DNA of 51,560 nucleotides from positions 1-51,560 of the forward strand of contig NZ_LGDV01000208.1 in the NCBI RefSeq assembly GCF_001280015.1, in the 5' to 3' direction. The DNA comes from Streptomyces sp. MMG1121. GTDB lineage: Bacteria; Actinomycetota; Actinomycetes; Streptomycetales; Streptomycetaceae. The translations under genes were made by a program, and so were the position numbers. This document shows positions 40,527 to 48,949 of the stretch, one piece after another. The stretch's first letter is position 1, and each line of letters opens with the position of its first letter. The notes beneath the pieces are model-generated. The model was not told the DNA's origin, searched no databases, and was given only the letters and a program-made list of their open reading frames with translations.

Positions 40527-41552
40527 TCAATTCCCGTGTGTGGAACGGCTGACGGGGGCAGCGTCCTGTGCCTCGTGGGCGATGGTGATGAAACGTTCGA
40601 GTTCGCCGGGGATGTCGGGACCGGTCGGCTGGTAGACGATTTCGGTGATGCCGTCTTGGGCGTAGGTGATGAGCTGGTCGCGGATGTGGTCGGGGGTTCC
40701 GGTGACGGTGGTGGAGGTGATGGCCTGCCAGGCTCCGGCGTTCCAGGCCGTGGTGTCGGCTGCGTTGAGGTCGGTGAGGTGCTGGTCGTGCACGGCGAGG
40801 TGGCGTTCGGTTCGGGGGTGGGCAGTGATGGCGTCGAGCCAGGCTTGTCCGCCGGGCAGGGAAGTGGGGTCGCCGCCGAACTCGTAGGCGGCGTGGTAGG
40901 CCAGGGCGTTGCCGGGGCCGGCGGCCGCTCGGACGCGGGGGGAGTCGAGGGGTTCGTCCTTGCCCAGGACAGTGCCGTGGATGCCCAGAGCGGCCCAGGT
41001 GAATTCGTGGGCATGGGCGGTTTCAGCGTTGACGCTGAAGAGCCCGTCGGCGATCTCGTGGGTAAGGGCGAGACCTTTGGGGCCGAGCGCGGATACCAGT
41101 ACCGGAATGTCGAGGGGGCGCTGCGGTGCGTTCGCGTCGGGATGCATCATGCGCAGCAGGGCGCCGTCCCATTCCACGGTCTCACCGCGCAGCAGCCCCC
41201 GTACCGTTCGGACGTAGGCGCTGAGGTAGGACCAGGTGGCCGGGGGTGCACCGAGGGCGCGTGTGCCGTTGAAGCCGGTGCCGAAAGCGAGGGCCACGCG
41301 GCCGGGGGCGAGGGCGGCGAGGGTGGCGGCACCAGAGGCATTGACCATCGGATGGCGCAGCGTCGGGACGAGGACACCGGGAGCGAGGCCGATACGGCCG
41401 GTGCGCTGAGCGGCCAGCGCCAGCGTCGCCCAGACGTCGGGGCTCTGGGCGGGCGTGTCGTGGAGCCAGGCGCGCCGGTAGCCCAACTCCTCGGCGACGG
41501 CGATGTGTTCGGGCGAGTTCAGAGATGTGGCGAACTGACAGGAGATGTCCAT
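40527..41552 (-). CDS. LLM-class flavin-dependent oxidoreductase
   Basis: This 341-residue TIM-barrel protein belongs to the luciferase-like monooxygenase superfamily and uses FMN or F420. Typical segments are HIAVAEELGYRRAWLHDTPA at the N-terminus, GLAPGVLVPTLRHPMVNASG, LAPGRVALAFGTGFNGTRAL, SYLSAYVRTVRGLLRGETVE, IPVLVSALGPKGLALTHEIA and, near the end, GTPDHIRDQLITYAQDGITE. No signal peptide is present. Family members oxidise or reduce small organic substrates; many actinobacterial ones use F420. The substrate is not predicted. It is followed by a truncated SDR gene on the same strand upstream, possibly a former operon partner. Confidence 0.88.
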   Translation of the reverse strand: MDISCQFATSLNSPEHIAVAEELGYRRAWLHDTPAQSPDVWATLALAAQRTGRIGLAPGVLVPTLRHPMVNASGAATLAALAPGRVALAFGTGFNGTRALGAPPATWSYLSAYVRTVRGLLRGETVEWDGALLRMMHPDANAPQRPLDIPVLVSALGPKGLALTHEIADGLFSVNAETAHAHEFTWAALGIHGTVLGKDEPLDSPRVRAAAGPGNALAYHAAYEFGGDPTSLPGGQAWLDAITAHPRTERHLAVHDQHLTDLNAADTTAWNAGAWQAITSTTVTGTPDHIRDQLITYAQDGITEIVYQPTGPDIPGELERFITIAHEAQDAAPVSRSTHGN

Positions 41553-41612
41553 GGGTCGGGCTCCTCGGGCGGGAAGGAAAGCGGGAAGGAAAACAGTTGC
41601 GCCGTCGCGGTA

Positions 41613-41960
41613 TCAGATCTGCGCTCTGCCGCCATCAACGAAAAGTTCGATTCCCGTGACGAAGCTGGAATCGTCTGAGGCCAGGAAAAGCGCCGCCTTG
41701 GCAACTTCGTCGGGCTCGCCCAGGCGGCCCATCGGAATGGTGGACGCGATCTCCGTGATCGTGTCTTGAGGTCGCGTCGCCGCAAGTAGTGGTGTTTCGA
41801 TCGGACCAGGGCTGAGGACGTTGGACCGGATACGGCGATCCTTTAGCTCTACCGTCCATCCTCGGACGAAGTTCCTGAGGGCGGCCTTGCTGGCGCCGTA
41901 GACCCAGAGCGCGGGGGTTCCCTTGACGCTCGCGACGGAGCCCGTGAGAATGAGCCTTTT
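41613..41960 (-). pseudogene. Short-chain dehydrogenase/reductase, C-terminal part
   Basis: The frame reads KRLILTGSVASVKGTPALWV, then YGASKAALRNFVRGWTVELK (the SDR YxxxK catalytic pair), IRSNVLSPGPIETPLL, and SFVTGIELFVDGGRAQI to the TGA at 41613-41615. The N-terminal Rossmann half with the TGxxxGIG motif is missing. The sequence switches to transposase DNA 6 bp beyond the IS gene stop. The N-terminal half is not on the other side of the IS, so a deletion accompanied or followed insertion. Confidence 0.88.
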
Positions 41961-41966
41961 CCATCT

Positions 41967-42731
41967 TCACTCTGAGCTGGTCAGATGGAGGGTGAGGACG
42001 GCCTGTACGAGGCTGGTGATCCGGGTGGTCGAGCACCGCAGTTTGCGGAGGAGCCTCCAGGACTTGAGGGTGGCGATGGTCTGCTCCCCGAGGGCCCGGA
42101 TCTTCGCGTGAGACCGGTTCGCCGCCTTCTGACCTGCGGAGAGGGTCTCCCACCGGCCCCAGTAGGGGGTCCGGACGGTGCCGCCGGCGCCCCGGTAGCC
42201 TTTGTCGGCCCAGCACTTGATGCCGGCCTCGGCGAGGGCGCCGACGATGCCGTGTTCACGGGCAGCACGAACGTCGTGGACGGCGCCGGGCAGGGCCGGT
42301 GAGGCCCACAGCAGTCGGCCGAAGGGATCTGCGATGACCTGCACGTTCATCCCGTGCTTCTTGTGTTTGCCGGAGTAGAACGGCCGGTCCGCGGCGGTGC
42401 GGTCGATGGGCAGGAGCGTGCCGTCAAGGATCAGATACGCCTTCACCGACGCGGTGCGCACCGCGTCGGCCAGGCTGGGGGCGAGGACGGCCAGGAGCTC
42501 GACAGCCTCGGTGACATAGCGGTAGGCCGTCGTGGTTCCGACGCCGAAGCCGGCCGCGAGCTGGGCATAGGTGTGTCCCATCCGCAGATGGGCGAGGGTG
42601 AGCAGGGCCTGGCGGCCGGCGCTCAGGCGCCGCCAACGGGAGCCGATCGTACGGCGGTGCCGCCGCAACTGCTGCGTGAGGAAGCGGAGGGCAGGGCTGG
42701 ACACGTCGACGCCCGACGGGTAGACAAGCAC
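41967..42731 (-). CDS. IS5-family (DDE_4-type) transposase
   Basis: The protein has 254 residues. The helix-turn-helix part is LRMGHTYAQLAAGFGVGTTT then AYRYVTEAVELLAVLAPSL. The DDE catalytic residues are in LILDGTLLPIDRTAAD (Asp), KCWADKGYRGAGGTVRTPYW (Asp) and ALGEQTIATLKSWRLLR (Glu). The frame is complete. No clear terminal repeats or target duplication could be drawn, and its 3' end lies almost on the SDR breakpoint, so the element may have lost its left end. Confidence 0.88.
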   Translation of the reverse strand: MLVYPSGVDVSSPALRFLTQQLRRHRRTIGSRWRRLSAGRQALLTLAHLRMGHTYAQLAAGFGVGTTTAYRYVTEAVELLAVLAPSLADAVRTASVKAYLILDGTLLPIDRTAADRPFYSGKHKKHGMNVQVIADPFGRLLWASPALPGAVHDVRAAREHGIVGALAEAGIKCWADKGYRGAGGTVRTPYWGRWETLSAGQKAANRSHAKIRALGEQTIATLKSWRLLRKLRCSTTRITSLVQAVLTLHLTSSE

Positions 42732-42949
42732 GTGAAGCCTCTGGTGGAGACGGTTCTCTTGGTCGAAAACCCATCTACCAGGGGCTTCACCACGTTGTCA
42801 GCCCAACCGCCGTGTTTCAGAGGCAGGCTGGAAAGGGCTCAATGACCCTTCCGGCCCTGTTCGACGCTATATGGACGGCGCGGGCCCGATCCGGACCAGC
42901 GGCAGTCGCCCTCGCAGCCGTGGAAGCACCAGAGGAGGTGGGTGTCGGT

Positions 42950-43132
42950 TCAGAGCCCGGCGTTGGCGGTACCAGGCCGGTCTTCGCCGCGGGCGCGGTC
43001 GGCGCGATGCCAGTTCCGTAGTGTCTCCGGGTTGATGCCCAGGTCACGAGCGGCCTGCACGATCGTGAGGTCAGGGTCCGAGTGGTACAGCGCGACGGCG
43101 TAGGCCTTGAATTCGGGCGAATATGCGTTCAT
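42950..43132 (-). pseudogene. IS3-family OrfA, truncated
   Basis: MNAYSPEFKAYAVALYHSDP then TIVQAARDLGINPETLRNWH is the N-terminal HTH of an IS3 OrfA (normally about 100 residues). It stops after 60 residues (ANAGL) and no OrfB follows. It is a remnant between the IS5 transposase and the FAD oxidoreductase gene. The remaining stretch to 43329 holds no gene. Confidence 0.75.
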
Positions 43133-43329
43133 TGCCGTAAGTCGCCTCCTGTAAGCCTCTCACCAGGGCCGATCGAAGGTGTTCACCACTTGGGGGAGGC
43201 CCCAGGAACTTCTAGCCATGGAGCCGGGCGAGCAGTTTGATCGCCGGTTTGCCTTCCCGGCCGACATTGCAAACTCGGCCTTGCTCGATGCCCCGTCGAT
43301 CGATCCAACGGAAGGCATGTCTCCTTCCG

Positions 43330-44478
43330 TCAGGGCTGTCCCGCACGTGTGGGACGTTGCTCCTCGCCACGCGGCCCGGAACGTACCGTGCTGCGTACCA
43401 CCGCTTCCTTGAACGCCGCCGCGGCGCGGCCTGTCAGGACGAACCTGCGCGGGCGGTCGTCTGCGTGGGTGAACTGTACGACGCCGTCACGTCGGCCGAG
43501 GCTGATGTTGGTGAAGACGTAGCCGATCCGAACTGGCCCCGGTTCCTTGCCCGTCAACCGGGCCGTGATGACGTCGGCCACTTCCCGGCCCATGGGCAGT
43601 GCGGCCTGGCAGGACATTCGACTTGGTGCTCCGCTCACCGACACCCCTGCGGCCGCGTCGCCGATGGCGTACACCTCGGGATGCGAGACCGAGCACAGGG
43701 TGGCGTCGATGAGTATCCGGCCACTGTCATCCGTGGCGAATCCTGATGCGCGGGCCAGGTCCGGCGCACGGAACCCGGTGCTCCACACGACGGCGTCGGC
43801 AGCGAACGCCCTGCCGTCGAGGGTGTCTACGCCGTTGTCCCGTACGGATGTGACGACGGTCTTTGGATGAATCGAGACGCCGAGTCGGTCGAGAGCGCGC
43901 CCCAGATGGATCCGGCCTCGTGGGGCCAGCTGGGATCCGACGTCATCGGCACCGGTCAACAGTCGGACTTGCAGCCCGGGATGGCTCTCGGCCAGTTCCG
44001 ATGCGGTTTCCAGTCCGGTCAGCCCTGCCCCGACCACTGCGACCGTGCCGCCGGACTCGATCTCGGCGACCCGGTTCCACAACCGGGTCGCCTGCTCGGG
44101 GCTGGCGACGGCGTGGGCGTGTTCGGCTGCCCCCGGCACCTCGTCGAGCCGTGCCTGGCTGCCTGCCGCATACACCAGAGTGTCGTAGACCATCGCTCGT
44201 TGCTCTTTGCCCATGCATATAGTCCGGGCGGTGGTGTCGATCGCGGTCACGCGACCGATGACCAGCCGGACCGGCGTGCCTCCGAGCTGTTGGCGCAACG
44301 GCAGTGCGGCCAGTCGCTGCCCTGCGGCGAGTTGATGGAGCCGGACGCGTTCCACGAATCGGTCCGAGGCATTGACCAGCGTGACGGTGACGTCGTTGCG
44401 GCGCATGCTGTGGGTGAGGCGCTTGGCTGCCGACAGGCCGGCGTATCCGGCGCCCAGGACGACGATGCGGTGGCTCAT
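43330..44478 (-). CDS. NAD(P)/FAD-dependent oxidoreductase (NDH-2-like)
   Basis: The protein has 382 residues. FAD-binding GxGxxG is in RIVVLGAGYAGLSAAKRLTH at the N-terminus, the NAD-binding motif is in VAVVGAGLTGLETASELAES (about 148-167), and the second FAD contact is VYAIGDAAAG (about 290). ARLDEVPGAAEH and STGFRAPDLARASG fit the class II NADH dehydrogenase/ferredoxin-reductase-like group. It has no TM helix and would bind the membrane peripherally if it reduces quinone. It lies 72 bp downstream of the DoxX-like gene on the same strand, so the pair probably forms a redox unit. Confidence 0.88.
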   Translation of the reverse strand: MSHRIVVLGAGYAGLSAAKRLTHSMRRNDVTVTLVNASDRFVERVRLHQLAAGQRLAALPLRQQLGGTPVRLVIGRVTAIDTTARTICMGKEQRAMVYDTLVYAAGSQARLDEVPGAAEHAHAVASPEQATRLWNRVAEIESGGTVAVVGAGLTGLETASELAESHPGLQVRLLTGADDVGSQLAPRGRIHLGRALDRLGVSIHPKTVVTSVRDNGVDTLDGRAFAADAVVWSTGFRAPDLARASGFATDDSGRILIDATLCSVSHPEVYAIGDAAAGVSVSGAPSRMSCQAALPMGREVADVITARLTGKEPGPVRIGYVFTNISLGRRDGVVQFTHADDRPRRFVLTGRAAAAFKEAVVRSTVRSGPRGEEQRPTRAGQP

Positions 44479-44550
44479 TGAGTGTGGCTTCCTCTGCGAC
44501 TACGGGTGGTCTCGGCGCCGTCTGGGGCATTCGGGGCGCCGGGTATCGGG

Positions 44551-44922
44551 TCAGGCCGCGGATCTGGCCACGGCGACGGCCCAGGCGATGTACAGGACGT
44601 TCAGGGCCAGTCGAGCCGCGACGCCGGCCGGCCGATCCAGTAGCCGGGGCCGGTCGGGCCGCGCATGTCGCACCGCGTCCACGTGGGACGCTTGGTAGCA
44701 GGTGATCAGGAGGGCGGCAATCCAGCCTCCGACCGGTCTGCTGGGCGCAACCAGCACCAGCACACCCACCACGACTTCCGCGGCCCCGGTGGCGGCCACG
44801 AGGAGCCGCTCCCTGCCAAGCCATGCGGGTATCAGCGTGCGGAAGTACTCGGGAGCCAGAAAGTGCATGACGCCTGTGACGGCCATGAACACGGCTAACC
44901 CGATGGCAGCGATAGCGTGCAT
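44551..44922 (-). CDS. DoxX-family membrane protein
   Basis: The protein has 123 residues with four TM helices: MHAIAAIGLAVFMAVTGVMHF, LLVAATGAAEVVVGVLVLVA, GGWIAALLITCYQASHV and ALNVLYIAWAVAVA. The motif VMHFLAPEYFRTLIPAWL is typical of DoxX-like proteins. Members associate with redox enzymes and quinone chemistry. Its neighbour is an NDH-2-like flavoprotein gene. The start codon lies at 44920-44922 and the divergent regulator gene may start at 44917-44926, leaving no room for a normal pair of promoters between them. Confidence 0.82.
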   Translation of the reverse strand: MHAIAAIGLAVFMAVTGVMHFLAPEYFRTLIPAWLGRERLLVAATGAAEVVVGVLVLVAPSRPVGGWIAALLITCYQASHVDAVRHARPDRPRLLDRPAGVAARLALNVLYIAWAVAVARSAA

Positions 44923-44925
44923 GGC

Positions 44926-45681
44926 ATGATGATCCGTTCGCCCCGGACCTGGGTGCTTGAACAAAACGATCGCCGCATCGTCTTCGCCGCAGGCACCGAG
45001 GCGACGATGTTCGCCGAGTCCCGCCCCTTCCGCGTCTCCGAACATCGGATGCCCGCGTGGAAGGTCGTGCTGCCGATCGGCGGCCACGCCGAACTCCTGC
45101 AGCCGGGGCAGCGCATGGTGGCCGCGCCCGGGCTGATCGTTCCGCCTCAGCTGTCCCACGTCTGTGCGGCCACATCGCCTTACGTCGCCTTGTTCATCGA
45201 CTCGTGGCTGCTGGCCTCCTGCCCGGGACCGGTACGACTGGAGGCAGGCCAGGTCCGTCGGCTGCTGGCCGCGCTCGACGCCGCTGGCTCCGAGGGGCCC
45301 GGCACCCACGTGGATCTGGTAGCCGGATACACCGAGCTGCGCGCAGTCGCAGGGGACCCGGCACCGCTCGATCCGAGAGTCGCCCACGCCGTCCACGCGT
45401 GCATGCTGTGCGATCCGGGCATGCCCCTCGCTTCCATCGCCGACGAGGTCGGCCTGTCGGCACCGCGGCTGCGGGCCTTGGTCCGGCAGGACGTAGGCAT
45501 CGCGCTCGCTCACTTGCGGCGATGGGGCCGGCTCCGTACCGCGATCGCCGGCCTCCCGGACGGCGCTGCGGCCCTGGCTGCGGCCGCCGCGGGCTTCGCC
45601 GACCAGGCCCACCTCGCCCGTACGGCACGGGACTTCATCGGCCGTACACCCGCGTCTCTGCGACCCAGCAGGTCCGCCTGA
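44926..45681 (+). CDS. AraC-family transcriptional regulator
   Basis: The protein has about 252 residues from ATG 44926 (GTG 44917 and ATG 44929 also possible). The N-terminal half is a cupin-like sensor (RRIVFAAGTEATMFAESRPF; HRMPAWKVVLPIGGHAELLQ; VPPQLSHVCAATSPYVALFI). The C-terminal half carries two HTH motifs, LASIADEVGLSAPRLRALVR and LAAAAAGFADQAHLARTARD, then FIGRTPASLR. It is divergent from the DoxX/FAD oxidoreductase pair and probably regulates it. The two divergent starts overlap or nearly so, an unusual layout that implies a leaderless transcript or a start further inside one of the genes. Confidence 0.82.
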   Translation: MMIRSPRTWVLEQNDRRIVFAAGTEATMFAESRPFRVSEHRMPAWKVVLPIGGHAELLQPGQRMVAAPGLIVPPQLSHVCAATSPYVALFIDSWLLASCPGPVRLEAGQVRRLLAALDAAGSEGPGTHVDLVAGYTELRAVAGDPAPLDPRVAHAVHACMLCDPGMPLASIADEVGLSAPRLRALVRQDVGIALAHLRRWGRLRTAIAGLPDGAAALAAAAAGFADQAHLARTARDFIGRTPASLRPSRSA

Positions 45682-45881
45682 CGGTGCTGCCAGGCACCCG
45701 AGCCGATGCCGGGACGGGGGCTGATACGTTCTCGGCCGGTGAGATGAGCTGATCACCCTCGTGCGCGCTGCTGTGTTCGGTTTGCCTAATTTGTATCGAG
45801 GGTCGTGCTCCCTGATGATGAAGGTAGTCGAGCCTTTGATCACGAATAGGGGGCGTGTTCGCGTCTCATCCGCCCTGATCG

Positions 45882-46460
45882 GTGTCCTGTAATGCCACTG
45901 CGAGGACTTCGACTCCGCTTGCCCGGATACACAACAGCAGCAGTTCGGCACTGCGCCTTGTCGCGATCCTTGGCAACGCCACCTCGCTGGCTGCCATGGC
46001 TTGCTTCGCCGGCGGAACCGACGTCAGCATGCGCGAGCGAATCGTGCCGACCTCCACACCGCACGTATCCACACTGAAGGAGACTCCTTACGTCTCTTGG
46101 ATCGGCGACGCGCTCGAGGACGGCGTGGGCGCCTGGTTTGCTCGCCGGTACGCGAGCGGCCCGGTCGACGAAGCCGATGACACGCTGGCCGGCCCAGCTG
46201 CCGACAGCACGTCAGTGTGCGAGGCTCCCGCACCGGCGGCGCAGCCGTCCACCTGCTCACCGCCGCGCTCTACGCCTGCCAGACCGTGTTCGCCCAGTGC
46301 AAGGTCGCCGCAGCCGGACCGAACCGACCTGCAGCGTCGTCGGCACCGCCGACACGATGCGCGCCCATCGCCCCCGCTCAAAGCTCGCCATCACCGCCGG
46401 CGGCCACTGCCTCTTGGTGGTCGAGCGGATTCGGAATAAGAGCTCCGCAAGTAGTTATGA
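45882..46460 (+). pseudogene. ISAs1-family transposase, degenerate
   Basis: Recognisable blocks appear in order: VAILGNATSLAAMACFAGGT, DVSMRERIVPTSTPHVSTL, IGDALEDGVGAWFARR, DEADDTLAG (first catalytic region), then in another frame VRGSRTGGAAVHLLTAALYA and CQTVFAQCKVAA, and ADTMRAH...AGGHCLLVVE (second catalytic region). At least two frame changes are needed. The expected DGKTVRGSRT join and the NEIPAF segment are damaged. The C-terminal third is missing. Confidence 0.75.
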
Positions 46461-46602
46461 CACCTGCTGTGGCATCGGTTGGCTTCGCTGAGGGTACTCC
46501 GGTCGGCCGCCGCCGGCCCGTGGGCCGAGAAGATCATCGTTCGTTGGAAGTAGGTCCCTGGCCTCATGTGCGCGTTGAGCATGCTGGGTAGCGTCGGCAC
46601 TC

Positions 46603-47067
46603 ATGAACACCACAGGGAAGGTTCGCCGCCAGACGGCGGAGCGTCGCCGCGACACGTGTGGACGGCTTGTCGCCGAACGGGACGTATGGGTGTCGACGTC
46701 TCATCCTGATCACGGGCCGCACCAGGTGCCGCTATGGTTCTTGTGGGATGGACGCGCGGTGTGGATGTGCACCAGCGCCACCTCCGTCACCGCACGGAAC
46801 GTCCGCGAAGAGCCGCGCGTGCGCCTGGCGTTGCCGGATACCTTCGACGTGGTACTCCTCCAGGGTGAGGCGGAGTGTTTCCGGGACCTGGATGTGCCCG
46901 GAGACGCAGCGGAGGCGTTCGCCGCCAAGTTCGGATGGGACCCGCGCGGGGAGGAGGGTGCCTTTGTGTACATGCGCATGGCGCCGAAGACTGTGCGCGC
47001 TTGGCGCGGCGAGCCAGAGCTTCGCGGAAGAGTCATCATGCGCGACGGAACGTGGGTGGAACAGTAG
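46603..47067 (+). CDS. Pyridoxamine 5'-phosphate oxidase family protein
   Basis: The protein has 154 residues with a split-barrel flavin-binding fold. AERDVWVSTSHPDHGPHQVP, LWFLWDGRAVWMCTSATSVT, ARNVREEPRVRLALPDTFDV and VVLLQGEAECF follow the order of the PNPOx-like/F420-binding group. The C-terminal part FAAKFGWDPRGEEGAFVYMR then VRAWRGEP closes the barrel. The group includes FMN- and F420-dependent reductases and heme-degrading relatives. No substrate is predicted. It stands alone between an IS relic and a truncated oxidoreductase gene. Confidence 0.8.
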   Translation: MNTTGKVRRQTAERRRDTCGRLVAERDVWVSTSHPDHGPHQVPLWFLWDGRAVWMCTSATSVTARNVREEPRVRLALPDTFDVVLLQGEAECFRDLDVPGDAAEAFAAKFGWDPRGEEGAFVYMRMAPKTVRAWRGEPELRGRVIMRDGTWVEQ

Positions 47068-47303
47068 CCGTCCCTGGCCGGCTTTTCCCGATCCCCAGTT
47101 CTGTCGTTGCGGACGTTGTTCGCTCCCGTTGGCACCGGCCTCATGAGCCAGATGTCTGGCGGCCAACTGGACGGGCAGCCCCGTTGGCGGTCGGCCACGG
47201 ACTCCTCCGGAGCGCCGCCGCGAGGCGGACGCGGCCTCTCCTGGTTGATGGGGGCGGGACAGTGGCCTGGCCCCCTCGTCAGCACATACAAGGATGCAGG
47301 CAT

Positions 47304-47590
47304 ATGCGCACGGTAGTGATCGATTCTCAGGGGACATTCCAGCTGAGGCGGCGTCCGGAGCCGGTCGCGGGGCCGGGGGCTGTGGTGGTCCGGGTTCGGG
47401 CTGCCGGCCTCGACACCGCTGATCTGCGACAGGCACGGGGGGACTACCCGGCGCCACGGGGCTGGCCGGCCGACGTGCCCGGCCTGGAAGTCGCCGGCGA
47501 GGTTGAGCAAGCCGGCCCCGGTTTGGTCGAGGTCGCGCCGGGAGATCCGGTGATGGCGCTGGTCGGCGGCGGCCACGCCGAGCGGATCGC
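47304..47590 (+). pseudogene. Zinc-type alcohol dehydrogenase/quinone oxidoreductase (MDR), N-terminal part
   Basis: From ATG 47304 with AAGGA upstream it reads RTVVIDSQGTFQLRRRPEPV, AVVVRVRAAGLDTADLRQAR, VPGLEVAGEVEQAGPGLVEV and PGDPVMALVGGGHAE, the GroES-like N-terminal domain of the MDR superfamily. After about residue 95 the sequence changes to IS3 OrfA in a different frame. The nucleotide-binding domain is not found further right, so the rest of the gene is gone. Confidence 0.85.
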
Positions 47591-47593
47591 GGG

Positions 47594-48000
47594 GCAAGAC
47601 GGTCACCGCCGTCGCCCGGGAACTCGGCATCAGCTCCGAGTCCCTGCGCCGCTGGTACTGCCAGGCCAGGGCCGACCGGGGAGAGGGCGCCCCCGACGAG
47701 CTGACCAGCGCAGAACGCGAGGAGGTCAAGCGGCTGCGCAAGGAGAGCCGCGAACAGCAGCAGACGATCGAGATCCTGAAAAAGCGACCGCCTTCTTCGT
47801 GAAGGAGAACGACCGGTGAGCAAGTTGTACCGGTTCATCCACGCGGAGAAGGCGAACTACCCGATCACCCTGGTGTGTCGGGTGCTGCACGTGGCTCGCT
47901 CCTCCTGCTACGCCTGGCGCGAGGGCGAAGCCGCTCGCCGTAGGCGCCAGGCCGCCGCCTAGCAAACACAAGAACTTCGGCTACCTCACCCCGGCCGAGA
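47594..48000 (+). pseudogene. IS3-family remnant (OrfA 3' part and OrfB 5' part)
   Basis: The plus strand reads KTVTAVARELGISSESLRRW, ELTSAEREEVKRLRKESREQ and QQTIEILKK, an IS3 OrfA with its leucine-zipper-like segment; a base is missing before the final TAFFVKENDR. OrfB starts at GTG 47817-47819 (SKLYRFIHAEKANYPITLVC; SSCYAWREGEA) and ends within about 50 residues. The DDE domain is absent. The 280 bp beyond (48001-48281) hold no gene; sequences typical of an IS3 end (GTGTCCGAGATCACGGGG) occur at about 48042. Confidence 0.78.
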
Positions 48001-48281
48001 CCAGGCAACGACACCAGCACGCCTTCGCGACATAACGAACGAGTGTCCGAGATCACGGGGAAACTTCAGTGGCCCACTTCGGCCAGGTCCACGGACAGCC
48101 TAGAGGCCCCGGCGCCCCAGGCTGATGGCGCTCCTTGAAAACCGGCCGCCTCTTGCTCGGGCGAACTCAGGCCCTGCTCAGTGGATTTCCCTAGGCAGCT
48201 TGCGCTTAGCCTGTGGACAGAACTCGCTGCGGAGGCCTACCGGATCCGGGGGCAGAGCGACGCGCGACCTGCGTGCGTAGG

Positions 48282-48881
48282 TCACGACTGGGGTGATCGC
48301 AAGGCGCCGGCGATGACGATGGTCACCATTTTGCGGATGGCGGCGGTCTGCGGTGGGGCGCTTGCCCGGTCGGCGAACAGCAGGTGCCCGGCCCCGACGA
48401 GGGTGGGGGCGAGCGTGTCGATGTCGGCGTCACCGGCCAGACGCTCCGACTCCTGCTCCGCGGTGAGGTATTCGGCGATTATGGCAGCGCCTTGCACGGC
48501 CAGTGGGATGCCGGTCAGACCGGCCTCGCGCAGCCGCGTACGGAGTCCGTCGCGGAAGGTGATGAGCGCGACGATCGCCACCGTGACCGGACCGAACAGG
48601 TCCTGCAGAGCGTCGGCGAGGTTGTCCGCGACGCTCCCGATGCCGGCGGCCGCGCGCAGAGTCGTGGTGCGGTCCTCGATGCTGCGGACGCGGTCGAGGA
48701 CCAGTTCTGCCAGGAAGGCGTCGAAGTCGGTGAAGTGCCGGTGCAGCACGCCCTTGGCGCAGTTCGCCTCTTCCGTGACCGCCCGGCTGGTCAACGCGTC
48801 GGGCCCGTCCCGGAGCAGGACGCGCTCGGCGGCTGCGAACAACTGGCCGCGCACGTTGTGGAGGTGTACCCCTGATGGCAT
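48282..48881 (-). CDS. TetR-family transcriptional regulator
   Basis: The protein has 199 residues, with ATG 48879-48881. The N-terminal HTH is LFAAAERVLLRDGPDALTSR, AVTEEANCAKGVLHRHFTDF, DAFLAELVLDRV. The C-terminal helical domain (IGSVADNLADALQDLFGPVT; LVGAGHLLFADRASAPP) is a ligand-binding region of unknown specificity. It is divergent from the methyltransferase gene, and two 14-bp palindromes lie between them, so it probably represses itself and the methyltransferase gene. Confidence 0.9.
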   Translation of the reverse strand: MPSGVHLHNVRGQLFAAAERVLLRDGPDALTSRAVTEEANCAKGVLHRHFTDFDAFLAELVLDRVRSIEDRTTTLRAAAGIGSVADNLADALQDLFGPVTVAIVALITFRDGLRTRLREAGLTGIPLAVQGAAIIAEYLTAEQESERLAGDADIDTLAPTLVGAGHLLFADRASAPPQTAAIRKMVTIVIAGALRSPQS

Positions 48882-48915
48882 TGCCCCCCTTTCCGCGCCG
48901 CCCCGCCTTAACAAG

Positions 48916-48949
48916 TGGGCGTCCGCCCATTAGTGTGGGCGCATGCCCA
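48916..48949. promoter_or_regulatory. Two TetR-type palindromic operators
   Basis: TGGGCGTCCGCCCA (48916-48929) and TGGGCGCATGCCCA (48936-48949) start 20 bp apart, two helical turns, so two dimers could bind the same face. The second contains the methyltransferase start codon (ATG 48943), which means binding would also occlude translation initiation DNA. They lie 35 bp from the tetR start. Confidence 0.75.
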
